64,000 nucleotides of DNA from Cloeon dipterum. Its lineage: Eukaryota; Arthropoda; Insecta; Ephemeroptera; Baetidae. The stretch is from contig NC_088788.1 in NCBI RefSeq assembly GCF_949628265.1, forward strand, positions 5,456,001-5,520,000, in the 5' to 3' direction. The position numbers and the translations under genes were made by a program. Under the pieces are notes generated by a model. That model made no database searches and was not told where the DNA came from. It saw only the letters and a program-made list of their open reading frames with translations. This document shows, piece by piece, positions 21,025 through 34,599 of this stretch (position 1 is the stretch's first letter; every line of letters starts with the position of its first letter).

Positions 21025-23769
21025 ATGGATGGTCGCCCTGAAGCGGTCAAAACAAGGGCTGAATTGAAAGAGCAGTTTGAGGAGTTTGAGCTGCTGAAAA
21101 ACATCACAATCAGATACAACCCAGCCCCGTCGGAATTGAAACGTTACCGAGAAAGTCATTTGCTGGTAATATTGAAATGTCAAAACTTTTTATTCACATT
21201 CTTATTTCACGTGTTCTGCATAGAAATTGAAGGCAAATTGCTCTACGCTGCTCTCCGAGCTGGAGAATTATTGGGGCCGAACAAAGTCTGCCATGGATTT
21301 GATTTTGTGTAAGAGGCTTGAAATTTCTCAAATCGAGTAAGGCTTCAATCCTTATGAGGGAAAGTGCGTAGAGTTAATTTTGTTTGTTTCTTTGCAGAAT
21401 TGATGAGAAAATGATTGCTGTATCCAACACAATAAACGAAGGCATCAAACAGCTGATGGAGAAAATAGAACCACAGTCACTGTATAATTCAAGGGTATTT
21501 CAACTGATTATTATTCTTTGGACAGGAAGGTTTTTCATTTCTAATTTTAATTTTAGTCTGTGGATGCCCACAAGCAAGAAGTTCCGTCAGCAGGCCCCTC
21601 CACACCTTCATCACTGTAAATATATTAATTTTTCACTTCCTCTCTGTCTTTTTTAAGAAATAATTTCAAGCTCCAACACAAATTAAATTAAATAAAAGTT
21701 GCATTTTTTAAAATTTCCTTGTCAATTTCTAGCAGTAGCGGAGTTGCTTCAATTCTGGCCACGGGGAAAGCAGGAACAAATGATGCTTTGATGTCACCCC
21801 CAAAATCTCAGCTGCTGATCTCCGGATGCACGATCACAACTGAAAACACACCTGACAAAAACACTTCAGTAGAGGCGTTATCACCAACAGCCGCAAGAAT
21901 CGAAGAAATTGATCTCGTTTCTGACTCGGAAGATGACGTCCAAAATGTGCCCGAGACGCAGCCACAGCAACTACCAAATCAGCAGCCGCAACAACAACAA
22001 CAGCAGCAGCCGCTACAGCCAGAACAGCAGCAGCAGCAGCCCCCAATCAAGACCAAGGTGAATGCCTAACTGAATCGCAAAATTGTAAACTCTAACTTTT
22101 TTTTGTCAATTCCAGGACGAGATCAGTTCATTGAAAATTGAGCCTGAAATGAAAAATTACAACTTGCACAATGTTGCATACTTTTATGATGAAAGTAAAG
22201 ATGGTGGAAGGGTTGAGTGCCTGGTCTGCAGCTGTAGCTACTTGAATTTTGGTGCTATTACGAAGCACTACAAATCCAAACATCCAAACACAGAGGTAAT
22301 TAATAAATATGATGTATGCAAAATTGCAAATTTATCTTTGTGCTGTTTATCAATGAAGTTGAAACTATTTATAGAGACCCCGTCCTTCCACATACAATTT
22401 TTGTTTAGGTTTTATTTAATCGATCACACTGCCCTGACCAAATTCAAGGACTTGTCTTGTGTTCCTGTTTCCTGTTGTGTAAAATTTGCTATTTATGCCA
22501 TTTGAGAGTGCCATACTGTGTCCTAAAGGGGGTTACCACAAAGTATCCTGCGGAAAGTGCCCTTAAAGGGGAAACAAAATTTTGCTGTATAAAAATTCAT
22601 TTTTATTTAAAATATAAGATCAGTTAATTAGCCATTTTGCTCAGTTTAGCCTCATTGGTTAAAAAGTTGATAGAAAAGGAATGCAAAATAATTTAAGTCT
22701 TCCAAATTTCAATACCAATAATCGCGTCCAATGTCCAATCGACCTCCAAATTTCCAAATTCGTCTGAAACTGCTCAGGTGGTAAAAATTTGATAAAAATG
22801 CACCACGGAAGGCAAGCAAGAAAAATGTGATTATTGTTAATTTATTTAAAAACGTAATTTGACACCTTTTCCTCCACATTAAAAATTTTTGAGATTATCG
22901 TGTAATGACGAGCGAGCCAGAATTTCCCGGAAAGCTATTTATCATATCAGGTTTTCCTGAAAAAATTATAACATTTACCTGGAATTTGATCATTTTCAGG
23001 ACAAAATCTATTATTTGTGGAAGCTCTGTTTTAAATTTTACTTTTTAATGTTTATGTTAAAGTGGTCAGTGCTGGAATCAAATAACTCGGCCGGTAAACC
23101 AATTAGTATTATTCAATCCTTTTGTTTATTTCATTTTTCAACCAAAATTGCCAGTATATGAAATCACGCCTTCAAAATATATATTATTTTATTTATTTCC
23201 ATCCCCCTGAAACATTTTTAAAAGCGTTGAACATCATTTTTCAACAATCGTTTCAGGTTCTGATATCGAGATTCTCGCCTGCCGCCTTGGAGAAAGCCCT
23301 GCAAGAAGTGGACATTGCGACCCCGATGAAAGGAACCTTCCAGTGTCGCCTGTGTCCGTTGCGCATGCAAAATTTAAGCATGTTCATGGACCACGTCTCC
23401 TCTCACACTGGCGAATTCAACTACCGGTGCTCCGAGTGCGACTACACCTTCCCTGAGCAGAGGACGCTGTCTTACAGATCGCACTGGGACAAATATCACA
23501 GCCAAAAGAAGAGGATCAGGTCTTCTACAGAGTTCATCGAGAGGAATGCGGTGCCGCGTCCACCAGTCCTCAACTTCATTCCTGGCTACGTTTGCTCCGT
23601 GTGCAACTGGGTGCAGTTGAAGAAGAAGAGGGTTGAACTGCATGTCAAGAATGCACAGCATGGCACTTGCGAGGACATCAAAATGGTCAATATGGTCTCT
23701 TGTGTGTCCGTGAGTCCATGCAAAAAGAAGAAACTCTCACCTACTGATGTCGATGATGAGTTCGACTAG
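21025..23769 (+). CDS. C2H2-like zinc-finger protein, paralog A, 475 aa
   Basis: Seven exons: 21025-21165, 21224-21336, 21398-21494, 21557-21615, 21733-22057, 22116-22295, 23257-23769. All are GT-AG, phases match, and the sum is 1428 nt. N-terminal helical region (EFELLKNITIRYNP); low-complexity middle with a polyQ/P tract (near residues 205-240); one finger of the type C-x2-C...H-x4-H (ECLVCSCSYL...KHYKSKHP); C-terminal exon with classical fingers (FQCRLCPLRM...HVSSHTGEFNYRCSECDY) and a last one at YVCSVCNWVQ. Exon structure and the 513-nt last exon are shared with the gene at 25520, so the pair arose by tandem duplication. Probable nuclear DNA-binding protein; target unknown. ATG choice: an upstream ATG at 21017 is out of frame. 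Confidence 0.8.
22296..23256 (+). other. last intron of zinc-finger paralog A
   Basis: 961 bp, AT-rich, ending in ATCGTTTCAG. No repeat or gene recognised. Confidence 0.5.
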
Positions 23770-25519
23770 GGTGAAACACCAAGCAACTTGGTGGTAAAGA
23801 CATTTTGTTGATTTTGTATTCAAACAATTTTTGTTTACTTGCGGAACTTACAAACTGTTGTCAATGACTTGTTTATTGAGAAAAGGATGTATGAATTTCC
23901 ATTATTTAAATGACAGCTAACGGATTTATTTAAATTCTAAGCTTTATTTCCTGAATTTGTTAATTAATATTAATACTTTGAACTATTTGGAATGGCCTTC
24001 ACTCCAACAGGTGCAAAACAAGTTTGCATTGGAAAAAGATAATTTATCAATTTATGACACCACCCAATTGTTTAGAAGAGAGGAAAATTATATTATCATT
24101 TATCAGAAGAGATGATGTACGTGCAGATTAAAGTGTTTTTCAAATTCTATTGGACTTGAATTTTTATTAAGCCAATGAATATAATAATAGCCTTTATAGT
24201 TGTAGATTTAAGAGATTTAAGCGCTAGATAAATATTGTATTGAGTATAATTGGGTTAAGCAATATGACTTGGCGTTCCACTAATCGTAAGTCGTTCTTAT
24301 TGTTATAGGTTTCAATCAATTCTGCTGCTTTTAATGGAGCCTCGACGACGTCTCTTTTTACCCTAATTTCATATTGCATTGGCAAAAGCAAGAATTTATC
24401 AATTGATTTCACTGTGGCAGCGCCTTTCCCTAGATAAACCTTTGACAAAGGGTTGGGCTTTTGCATCAATTTTGTTGTTGACAGTCACAATTTTGTTTTA
24501 TTCCATTATATGAGAAGTTATTACTTGGGAAAAGGCGCTGCCAACGAGGTTGACTGTCAATCTAGTGATGAGAGCAGAGCGCAAACTTAAAAATCGGATT
24601 TCAATAGAAATAACCAAGTCACATTATTTAAATTTAATACTGCTAGATCTTGGATTGGAATTTGTGCAAGTCCGTCTGGATCACCGCGCTCTTATTTCTG
24701 TTGCCACCAGGTCCGGTCCGGTGAGCGCCAATCAGAATCCGCCTTCTGCCATCAGTGTAATCGGTTTTCCCCTCTCCTCCTCTTCTCTTTAACTTCCTTT
24801 TATTTGATTTTTTGTTACAGAAGAACAGACTTAGACTTTTCGTTCCTTGTTCTTGATTCTGTTTTTGCGGTTTTTGCTAACGTCTGACGTTCGTCAGCAT
24901 TATCACGTCATTTTTTGCAAGTGTACAACGTTCGAAGACTGCTCCAAAGAAAAACCGCGAATTTTCTGTTTGGAAGGATTTTTACATATTTATTGAGTGA
25001 GTTTGAAGTTAGAATTGACGTTCCATATATTATATGTACATAATAATTATGTATCTATGCATTTACTATTATGTACATAGCACTATGTATTCTAATTTTG
25101 CTGTTTTGCGTTTTGAGTAAAAAATTTAAGTTTTTTGCATACATAGAATTCGACATAATGTAATCAGTGGACTCTCAATTTCCGCTCACTCACATTATTT
25201 CGTCGTTGTGCAGTTAAAATTGCGAAAATTGCGCACAGCTTAACAAACACTTAAATTTTCAGTCGAATAATAACAATTTCTTAATTATTATAACATCTAT
25301 CAGCATCAATATCATTTTTTATTTGCAAAAATCACTTAAATTTCAACAATTTGTTACGTCGACTCTTCTCATTTTCCTCCATAAAATTGATTTAATGTTA
25401 TGGAGCGCCCTATTTGGCCGAGAAGTGTGAATTAGTGAGAGTTTGATCCGTTTTGAACCTATTTACCATCAAACAATGTTAATCAATTAATTTTAATTTC
25501 GTTCTGCTGGACCTCAGAA
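23770..25519. other. intergenic region between the two zinc-finger paralogs
   Basis: Holds the 3' UTR of paralog A and the promoter and 5' UTR of paralog B; GACCTCAG before ATG 25520 looks like an acceptor, mirroring paralog A. A small inverted repeat, TGGCAGCGCCTTTCCCTAG (about 24415) against TTGGGAAAAGGCGCTGCCAA (24527-24546), could be a short MITE, but I could not define its ends. Otherwise nothing coding. Confidence 0.4.
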
Positions 25520-28500
25520 ATGGATTTGCCTGCAAATGGAAGTGGTGGTCCGAGCATTTTACAACCCTGTTGCACCAAAAAGAAGTTTGATGACTTCGAG
25601 ATGTTGAAAATGTACACAATCGCTTACAATCCAACGCCGACGGAAGTGGAGCTGCACAAAAACCATTTATTTGTAAGGCCGTGTAAATTTTATAATTGTT
25701 TCACTCAATATAATATAATCTCTGCACCGCAGGATTTAAAACTGAAGTGCGCGGCGCTGATTTCCGAGCTGGAAAACCAGAGGCTCCTGAAGAAATCAGG
25801 TGAAGACCTGATCTTGCTGGAAAAGCTCAAAGTCTCTGTAATTGAGTGCGTAAAATAATCCACATGTATGTAGATTTTGTTCATCAATATTTGAACGCGC
25901 AGGATTGACCTGAAATACGAAGCAACAACCCTAGCAAGTCGTGAGTGGTTGCAACACAAGCAGGCAGACGGAAGTGTCGGGAATAATTTGAACCTTGCTT
26001 CCTTTCAACGGCTTGATCAGTGCTTCGGACAAGTAATTTAACATTTTCTTCGTTTTTATAGGTCTATAATAGAGGTCTGGTTTTGATTTTTGTTTGAGCT
26101 ACCACTTCTCAGCAGGCTTTATTGATTTTTTAGAATTTTAAAAACACAATTGTTGACAAAAAAATTGTTTTCGCATTATAAAGATTAGCAATTATCAAAA
26201 AATGTATTTTTGGTTAAAGTCGCGGTTTTTGTCTTTTTAACATGGCACCAATGATGGTGTCTAAATGCTCTTTTAAACTAGAATAACAGCTGAATATTCG
26301 CATTTTGGGAATTCACCCTGTATAATTAATTATTTTTCAGAGACTTTGCCAACACGCACAGAATCGTCCGAGCTACTCGTCCCTGCCAGTTGCAATGTGA
26401 GTATACCAGCAGTATAATAACCTGTGCATGCTACTAACAAGTGGGAGAAATTTGTCCTTTTAGGTCGAAAAATTTTAATATTTGAGGAAAATTTACGTCC
26501 AAGCTCATATTTCCTATTTTTAAAATGATTGCAGGATTAATCCTGATGTCCATACTCAGCAGCCGGCACAGTCCTCAAGTGTTTCCCAAAATCCTGTACC
26601 TCATTACGTTGGAGAACCAGCTAATGAGAACAACCAAAATATTCAGGACACAACATCGTCAAACGGCAATGAAGGCCCAGCAGCGCAAGAAGCAGCTCCT
26701 GCCCCGTCTCCCAAAAGCTCCCAAACTCAGATCGAGAACAGTCGTCGGGATGAAAGCTGTGAACCTCCATTGGCTTCCCCTACTCCTGAGGAGGAAAATA
26801 CTGGTTTAGTGTCGGACACGAACGTCAGTGAAACCAGTCCTGTCAAGAGTGCATCTGAGAACTCTCCGCGCCGCAGATTGTACCGTGTATTTAAAGTAAC
26901 GACCGTGCCAAGGAGAGGAAGGAGTCGGGGCTTGACGTCCCCGTCTTCCAAGAAAGTCACAGATGAGCAGGCTGCTCCAACCTTGTCTTCACAAATCTTG
27001 GCAGATGAAGAAGACGGTCCTCAAGACGACGATCAAAGCATTGCACCGGAGTCGCCAGCAACTCCTGCAGATGACGGTAAAACTGATTCGGTAATTTTAC
27101 TAACTTCAGAATCTGGTGAAAGCTCCGATGAAGAGTTTCGTTCAGCATCCTCTGATCAAATGGCGCTAACCAGCACGAACAATTCTATAGTAAGTGTCTC
27201 TTTATATGTGTGCAATATATAAAGGTGTGCAATTTCCTCTAAATTAAAGGAATTATTAAGAATTAAAATTCTTAAAACAGAATTCGTGTCAGCAGCTAAA
27301 CATATAAATAATATTTGATGCCTTCGTGTAAAAAATATTACAAATTATTTATTGAATACACATAGTTGATTAACATTTCTATAGTGTTAACGTTTCCTCA
27401 TTGCAGGCCAGCAAGCCGAGCCAGGAGTCAGCAAAACTCAAAAATTTACATGCCATCAACTATCACCTTGACCATGAGAAATTTGAACGGACGACCGAGT
27501 GCATTATTTGTGGCAAACACTCGAGGGACATCACCAAGCACTACAAAAGCCTGCATCCAAATTCTGAGGTAATTTTTAGTCTGAACTATTAATTTCTTTG
27601 GCTTACAAGACACGATATTATCTTAAAATCCATTTTGACTTGCTCGATTTGAATGTGTTTTTAACCGCGCTGGCTTTTAATAAAAAGTGGTTTATTCCTA
27701 TTAACATATACCTACTATTTTCTAATTATTATTCATGATCTTGACTTGAAAAATTGGCTGAGATTAATTTTTGGAGCAATTGATTCAAAAATTGCTTTTT
27801 AATTGAAAAAATCTGCGCAGTAGAGGATATTTTGACCACTCTGGCCGCAAATATTAGATTTTCACAGGATGGAAATGGAATAAATTCATTCCTCGCATTT
27901 GTTGCGCAAGAATTTAATAAAAATTGAGTGGTGAAAAAACCGGGTGGTAAACAATGCAACCCTGAGACGGATCGATTGATTGGCCATTGTTTTACTCTCC
28001 TAAGATATAAAACACTTAATTTTTATGTCAAGTTCCCCTTAGGTCAACAAAATGTACAAAGAATTTGCACTAAAAACGTGATTTCCACATTTAAGGGCAT
28101 TTTCGTGTCACGGGCAAATGAGCAGGCATTAAAATCACTTTTAAATTGTGCATTTTTCTCATTGACAGGTGCTTATCTCAAGAATGTCAGCTGCCGCGTT
28201 TAAGAAAGCCAAGAGTGAAGTGCACACGATGCCTCCGATGACCGGAACGTTCCAGTGCCGGCTATGTCCGATGCTGATGCGGCGTCTCAACACGTTCAAG
28301 GACCACATCACCTACCACACTGGAGAGTACAATTATGGCTGCTCGGCGTGCAACTTCACTTCCCCTAAAATCGATTTCCTCGCGGATCACAAATACAAAC
28401 ACAAGGGAATGTTTGGAAAGGTGCCGACCCTGCGCAAGTTGGATGCGTTCCCGGAGCCGTCAGTGGCCAGCTTCATTCCTGGCTATGTGTGTCCTGTTTG

Positions 28501-28681
28501 CCACTGGGTGCAGCTCAATAAGGAGAGCGTCCAAAAGCACCTCAAAGAAGCCCACAAACTGACTAAAGGCATGAATGCTATTGTGGTCAATATGGTGTCT
28601 GCCGTCAAGTCTAAACTGTCTGAGGCCGGCGCTAGCAGGTCCAAGAGGAAGCGCCAATCCGCTGATGGTGACGGCGATTGA
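25520..28681 (+). CDS. C2H2-like zinc-finger protein, paralog B, 593 aa
   Basis: Seven exons: 25520-25672, 25733-25845, 25903-26032, 26341-26396, 26535-27189, 27407-27568, 28169-28681. All are GT-AG and phase-consistent, and the sum is 1782 nt. Layout mirrors paralog A: N-terminal helix (DDFEMLKMYTIAYNPTP), a longer disordered acidic/proline middle (exon 5, with SPRRRLYRVFKVTTVPRRGR basic patch), one finger TECIICGKHSRDITKHYKS, then TFQCRLCPMLM...HITYHTGEYNYGCSACNF and YVCPVCHWVQ...HLKEAHKL. Instead of a polyQ tract it has a Ser/Glu-rich segment. Likely nuclear; function unknown. AATAAA near 28841 is a plausible poly(A) signal. Confidence 0.8.
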
Positions 28682-29575
28682 ATTTTAGGCCAGCAGAAAT
28701 CTTTGGGACTTAAAGATTTTCTCTTGCAAGCCAGAGATTTTTCATCTAATTTTAAATGTCTTTTTTTATATGATCCGCCACTGTTTTCACTTTTTATTTT
28801 GTAAGGCTAAAAGGTATTTGAAACTATCTTATTTCCTGGCAAATAAATGCGAATTTCATCTTCAAAATCATAATCTTCATTCTTTCAACAAACATTTTTT
28901 CCATCTGCAGAAAGAACTAACTAAGAATTATTATTCTATATAGCTATCTCTTCAGCTAAAATTACGACCAGGTCAAGCATTCAACTTAAAAAAACACTAA
29001 AATCCGCGCAAATCTTCTCTTCTAATATATGGTGGCTTTAACTAATTTTAATTTTTCACTTATTTCTTTTGCAAAATGTGGAATTTTCCATTTTTCCCTA
29101 GTAAAATTCTAAAATTTGCAGTCAGTGTAGTCTTAAGTTGTCTCTACTATATTATTATGCAGGTTTTATTCTTTAAAATTGCTACTTCCTGACTCAATTT
29201 CTCAAAACAAAATGTTTAAGTAGGTTAGAAAATGATTCAATTAATAAAATAATTTCAATAAGTGCTGGCAAGAAACTGGTAAAAATTGAAAAAAAGGTTT
29301 TTACCACAGAACTCTGCATTCACAAAATTAGGAAAAATGCGAAAAACCCAAGGTGTGTTTTCCAACGTATGGTGCATTTTTGCGCAATGCAAAATTGGCA
29401 AACCCTGATTTTTTTGTTGCTTTTTTTAATAACATACAACAAAATTGTTTAAGCTCAATGAAAGATTGGAGTTTCACCAGCTGCTAATTCGTTTTAAAGG
29501 ACGTATTTTTTACATTTAAAACAAAAAAAAACGTGCAAATTTTAAAATTAATATTATTTTATTAAAACATACCAA
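28682..29575. other. convergent 3' intergenic region
   Basis: Between the 3' ends of zinc-finger paralog B (plus strand) and the PPR gene (minus strand). AT-rich; AATAAA near 28841 suits paralog B. No gene or repeat recognised. Confidence 0.45.
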
Positions 29576-32500
29576 CTAAATAAATCCATTATCACTCAGC
29601 TTTGAAGAAATAATATCTGCTTGCGTATTTCCGAAGCTCTCTTTCACTTCTTTGATCAGCGCCAAGGCGTTGCGGGCGTCCATGCTCCTCGGTGTGCGTC
29701 TGTTGCTCCTCATGAGAGCCACGTACTCTTCCAACACCTGCACGACGTCCTCTGCGAAATAAAAACGACCCTCATAAATCTCAATTAAAGTTGAGTGAAA
29801 AAGAGCTCACCAAAGGCGGCACCGGTTTTGACTTTGAGCGTGCAGAAGTCGAGCATTTTGTGCTCATCCATTACAAATCGAGGGTATTCCTGGATTTGGA
29901 GAAGAGTGTCCGCCGCACTGCGCACGTCCTCCAGATGCACGTACAGCGCGAATAACGAGGACAAAATTCCTGGACTCAGTTCGCACTGATCAGCATCCAA
30001 CTCCTTGAATTTCAAAGTAAATAAATATAGAATTATTATTTATGTATTTTGCTGATTAATTTACTGTAAAGTAAATTTTGTGCTCAATTTAATTTAGGTG
30101 AAATTAGTAAACTGGAAATTTATTAATTTGACGAGATATTTTTGGAATCTCAAAGAATCTGATTAAAAATGTCAAAATTGAATTGAAAATAATAATTTTT
30201 GTCTTATTTTAACTCAATTTCATTAGACAAATCGATCAGTGGGTCATTTTAGTTTATCCGAGAAAAACTTTAATTTTCCCAAATCGCTCGTGCCGCGGAA
30301 ATTAGGCTCATGTCGAAAATTCAGAGACTTCTGGAATGACTATAAACAAAATTGAGCTTCATTTTTAAGACACAACGCTGATAATGCAAATATGTGTGTT
30401 TTAAAATTGATCAACATTTTTTAATAACAAAAATTTCAGTCGAATTTAGACAAAATACCTTTTCTCACCCCTTAAATTATTCGAAAATCAATTCTCCCAC
30501 TACAATAATCATTAATAATTATTCTCTTAGTTAGAAAATGTACCGTTTTAATATGCAGCGCCCTCTCCACGTTTTTTGCCTTGCAGTGCGCCATCAGGAG
30601 TTTTCTGAGGATGCCCCTCGTGTTCATTGATTTGCTTTTCAGCTCTATCAAATGCGCTTCCATCTCCTCGATGTCCATGTTTTTCTGCAATCCGTCAGTT
30701 TATTAATTTTGAGGCAGTGGAAAATTTGTTGGTGCGTACTGGGTGGGGGATCGGCTGGAAGGATTCGACGCCACTGAAACTGGTGTCGGTCAGCAGGTCC
30801 AGGTACTGGATGCCCGCCTGCTTCACGCTCAGCCGCGTGGACAGCAACTCGTACGATGCCATTGAGATCCGAAGCCTATGTTTTGCCAAATGCTGAAACA
30901 ATTTTCAAATGAAACCACTGAAATAATTTTTATTTAAAATCGTAAAAAATAAAAAAAACGCAATGAAAACAATATTGCATCAAACGGTAAATTTATACTA
31001 AGGTTTTTCAATTAAATTTAAAAATTGGGGAATAAAGAGTGTTGTTAGAAAGAAACTTATTTTTATTCTACTAATTTTTTACTCAACAAAAAAAGAGTTT
31101 TGAACCAGGAATTTTGAACCAGATATCATTTATAAAAAAATCGTTTCATACTTCAGACGCAGTTTTAATTTTTAATAATGTAATTTTCATAAAAATCACT
31201 GTGTAACTTACAGAGATGCACTCGCGGAGTTCAGTCGGCTGGCATCTGTTGGCGAATTCGCTGAGGAAGAGTCCGACAAAATCTACTTCGCTGAATTTAT
31301 GTTTAGAGGCGGCCAGCAAAGCGACTAAATCAGCTGACTGAGCGTAGCTTTTCTTCTCCAACAGAGCTATGGCCATCGGCCGGTAAAGTTTCTTCAGGTC
31401 AATTGTCCGATCCCTAATCAGCTTGCCTACGATAATAAATTTATTTTACAATAGGAATAAAGAATACAAAAAAATTGTAAAAATGGGAGAAACCCCTTTA
31501 ACCCCTCAGTTCATTCAGGGAGGGAGAAACGAGTCTAAAAGTGTGCAGTATAAGCATTTCTGATGTTTAGAATCTAACAATAAGATTTACGCAAAAATTT
31601 GGTTTCAAAGTATCAAAAGTGGAATTTCTAGAAAATGAAAGCTAAGAACACAGTGCTTAAACTGCTTTTCAGGGACCAAAATATTTAAAAACAAAAAATG
31701 TCAATCAGTTCACCAGTTTGGTAAGCACTTAGTGTTCGAACTGTTGGAAGCCACCAACACATGGCGCCACCGTATACTTTCGTAATAAATTTAATTTTAA
31801 GACACTTTCGCTGCGATTTCAGGCTTGATCTTGCCACTGTGCATTCCTCACCAAATATGATTTCTTTTGACGTGCTGAAAACCAAAATCGGTTTAGCCAA
31901 TCGCTGTAGAATCGTGAAAAACTTTATTTTTTTAATTAAAATCATTCCCGACGTTTCTACAGCGAATGAATGGACTGATTTTTGTTTTCAGCACGTCTAA
32001 AGAAATAATTCTACAAGCAGAATGCACAGCAGCAGGACTGAAGTCTTAAATCGCAGTGGAAGAGCCTTAAAATCGAAAGTATACAGTGGCGCCATTTTTT
32101 GGCGGCTCACCCAACTGTTGAATTTAAAAGTACTGAAAAACAGAGAATCCCCCCTTCATTTAGGTCTCTTTCAATTGGGCTTGACGAACGGAATCCAATT
32201 CTCCATTTATATTTTAAATAACACCTAGCTGAGATGAGATATTTCTCAAAATATTACAACAAATAATAAAGCCTTTCGTTAATATAAATAAATATCTGAA
32301 TTTTCTTACACAGATGGAGTGCTTCCTCAATCTGTTTGTTGACCAAAAGAGCGCACAGCATGGGTCCGAGCTGCGTGGAGATGGAAAGGTGGCACTTCTC
32401 CTGCAGCAGTTTGATGACCTTGATGGGCGCGTCCCACCTGAGCATGCTGGGGTAGAGGTAGAAGGTGAGCGTGTCGTAATTTGGCTGGAGGCCCAATTTG

Positions 32501-34599
32501 AGCATCTGTTGCAGCACGTCGACCGCCTCTTCGGTCGAGCTGCTGTGCACGATGAGTGGCCAGAAGTAGTGGCTGCGCAAGGGCGTCATGTGCGCCAGCA
32601 GGGCGCTCGAGAGGTCCATCTTGCTCTTGTCCCGGAGGCTCTCCTCCACGGCGTATGACAGGAATGGGTTGTGGTTCGGAAAGTTGGACTGCAGCGCCAG
32701 GCAGATGTCCAAAATGTCCGATGCAGACTGGAAAAAAATTGTGAATCGATGAAATAAATCAATTTTAAGGAAATTTAAATAATTTTTAATTAATTTATTA
32801 CAGATGATTTAGAGAGGGATTTATTGATTTTCTTTTGAAGCTACATTTTGGTTATTGATGATACATACTGTCAAATTTTAAAAAAGTTCGTTACAGGGCG
32901 CCTGGATTTTTTTATTATCTAACAGACGTTTAATTGTTTAAAAACAAAAATTAAATTTTCCTACCTTGCCAGATTTGACTAATTCTGAAGGGAAGAAGGC
33001 AAGCATACTGGTCAAAATCTCAGAATTCGAGTCCGCCAAGAGCAAGTGGAAGATTTCCGAGGCGAAGACGTGCTTTCCTTCGTAAATCAGATGGATGACC
33101 ATGTTCCTTACGACGTGGCCCAAGCCATTGACTGGAAACTGCCGCAAAATCTGCAGGGAAAATCATAATGACAGTCCTAAAACAACAATATCGCTCCCTT
33201 ACCGTGCCGACCAGCTTCGTTTTGTTCGTTTTCGAGAGGCAAACTACGACTTTGGCCACTTGCTCATCGTCCAGTTTAACACCCTGGTCGTGCATCATTT
33301 TCAGGGTTTCGATCACCGGAATTTCATTCAGAATTTGTGCCCTCAGCAGGGAAAATAGAGATAGACGGCCTCGATTGACGCCAGTCAGGTCCATTCTTTC
33401 CAAAACGGACTGCACCCCTTTATAATTACTGTAATTGGTTAATAAAAATTTATTTATAAGTGTTTGTAGCAGCCAACAGTCAGAGATTATATTATTTAAA
33501 TGCTTTTTTGGTAATTTATCTGCTGTGATTTGTTTACTATGTTTTCTAGGCGTATTTAAAATTCTGGAAAAATTGTTTTTAGGTTTTGGACGAACTACTT
33601 TTTTATTTCCAGCACGTCAAGTTAATTATGTTAATGCCAAGAATTCATAGCAATACGATTTAGACCCTGAGAAATAAAGTTAATTCGTTTAAGTTTGAGA
33701 AATTTGAATTTTAGGTACTTTGAATTTCCATGAGCCAGGATGAGACAGGCAAACTCGTGGTCAGCAGCTGAAAATCCGAGGGACTTCATTTTCTCCACAA
33801 TTTCATTGCATTTGGCCACATTTCCACACTCAGCATGGCTCTCGAGCAACAACTGGAGGACCTCCTTGTCCTCCAACAAAGGCAACTTGAGAACCACCTC
33901 AGGTTTTACCTCCTGCGTGGCGGCGATGTGCACATTTAAAAACGCCAGGACATCCAGTTTACTTCTCCCTAATCAATAAAAATAATTTTTAAATTGTTCA
34001 GGAAGAGGAACATATTAATTTCTTTTACCTTGGTCAGGGAATGTGTTCCAAATTTTCTCAGCCAGCTCAACTTTCCTAATTCCTGGTAAATGCGGCAAAT
34101 ACTCGGCGCAGCAGTTGAGCATGAAGGCGCACTGCCCTTCCTCTATGGCACCGTCGCTTAAAAATTCCAACAGCGATTCAGTTTCTTTTTCATTGACGCG
34201 CCCTTTCTTCAGGGCTCTCGCTCGGAACAATTCAAATTGGGAAACAGGCTCTGGAGCTTCATTCGTGGGATTTAAAACTGTCGACAGCGTTGAAAATCTG
34301 AAATAATTTTATGAATCATAAAAGAAAACGAGTTTAGGAAAACACACAAACCTTTGGTCGATTTTGTTGTTTACAAACAGTCTGTTATTTTTTACATTTT
34401 CTCGATGGGAAAACGTGTCAGCTGGTCCTGCAACGAAGCTGCTATTGTTTCTGTTGGGAATTCTTCTAAATGCGAATCGACTAGCTACCCTGCACGGCCG
34501 AAGCAAACTTCGAATCGAAATCATCCTTATTCTAAACAGATTTGAATGCTTTTCAATTGAACTACGTGCAAAATTATGGCTAAAATACCTGAAAATCAC
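29576..34599 (-). CDS. mitochondrial PPR protein, LRPPRC/bsf-like, 824 aa
   Basis: Eleven exons (minus): 34599-34352, 34297-34029, 33968-33719, 33428-33203, 33150-32965, 32727-32310, 31426-31212, 30892-30740, 30684-30544, 30003-29811, 29751-29576. All are GT-AG with matching phases, and the sum is 2475 nt. The N-terminus is Arg/Ser-rich without acids (MISIRSLLRPCRVASRFAF), a typical mitochondrial presequence; translation could start at 34599 or at the Met at 34524. The body is helical with PPR-like repeats (e.g. CNEIVEKMKSLGFSAADHE, DVLQQMLKLGLQPNYDTLTF). LRPPRC (Drosophila bicoid stability factor) binds mitochondrial mRNAs with SLIRP and controls their stability and polyadenylation. Known homologs are about 1400 aa, so this is shorter; I may have missed exons or it may be another PPR family member. 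Divergent from QTRT2. Confidence 0.6.
31713..32140. mobile_element. foldback element in a PPR-gene intron
   Basis: A palindrome of about 430 bp. GACGTGCTGAAAACCAAAATC (about 31870) is mirrored by TTTTTGTTTTCAGCACGTC (about 31980-31998), GGCGCCACCGTATACTTTCG (31763) by CGAAAGTATACAGTGGCGCC (about 32075-32095), and GTTCGAACTGTTGG near 31735 by CCAACTGTTGAATTT near 32110. The loop, near 31920, contains an AT-rich spacer. It lies in the intron between 32310 and 31426. The short open frames here are palindrome by-products. Confidence 0.6.

Noticed and set aside
24415-24550. Short MITE between the zinc-finger genes
   Set aside because: Only about 18 bp of inverted match and no target duplication.
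32314-32658. Plus-strand 114-codon frame in the PPR gene
   Set aside because: Antisense to exon 6 of the PPR gene, which has correct splice sites and phase.
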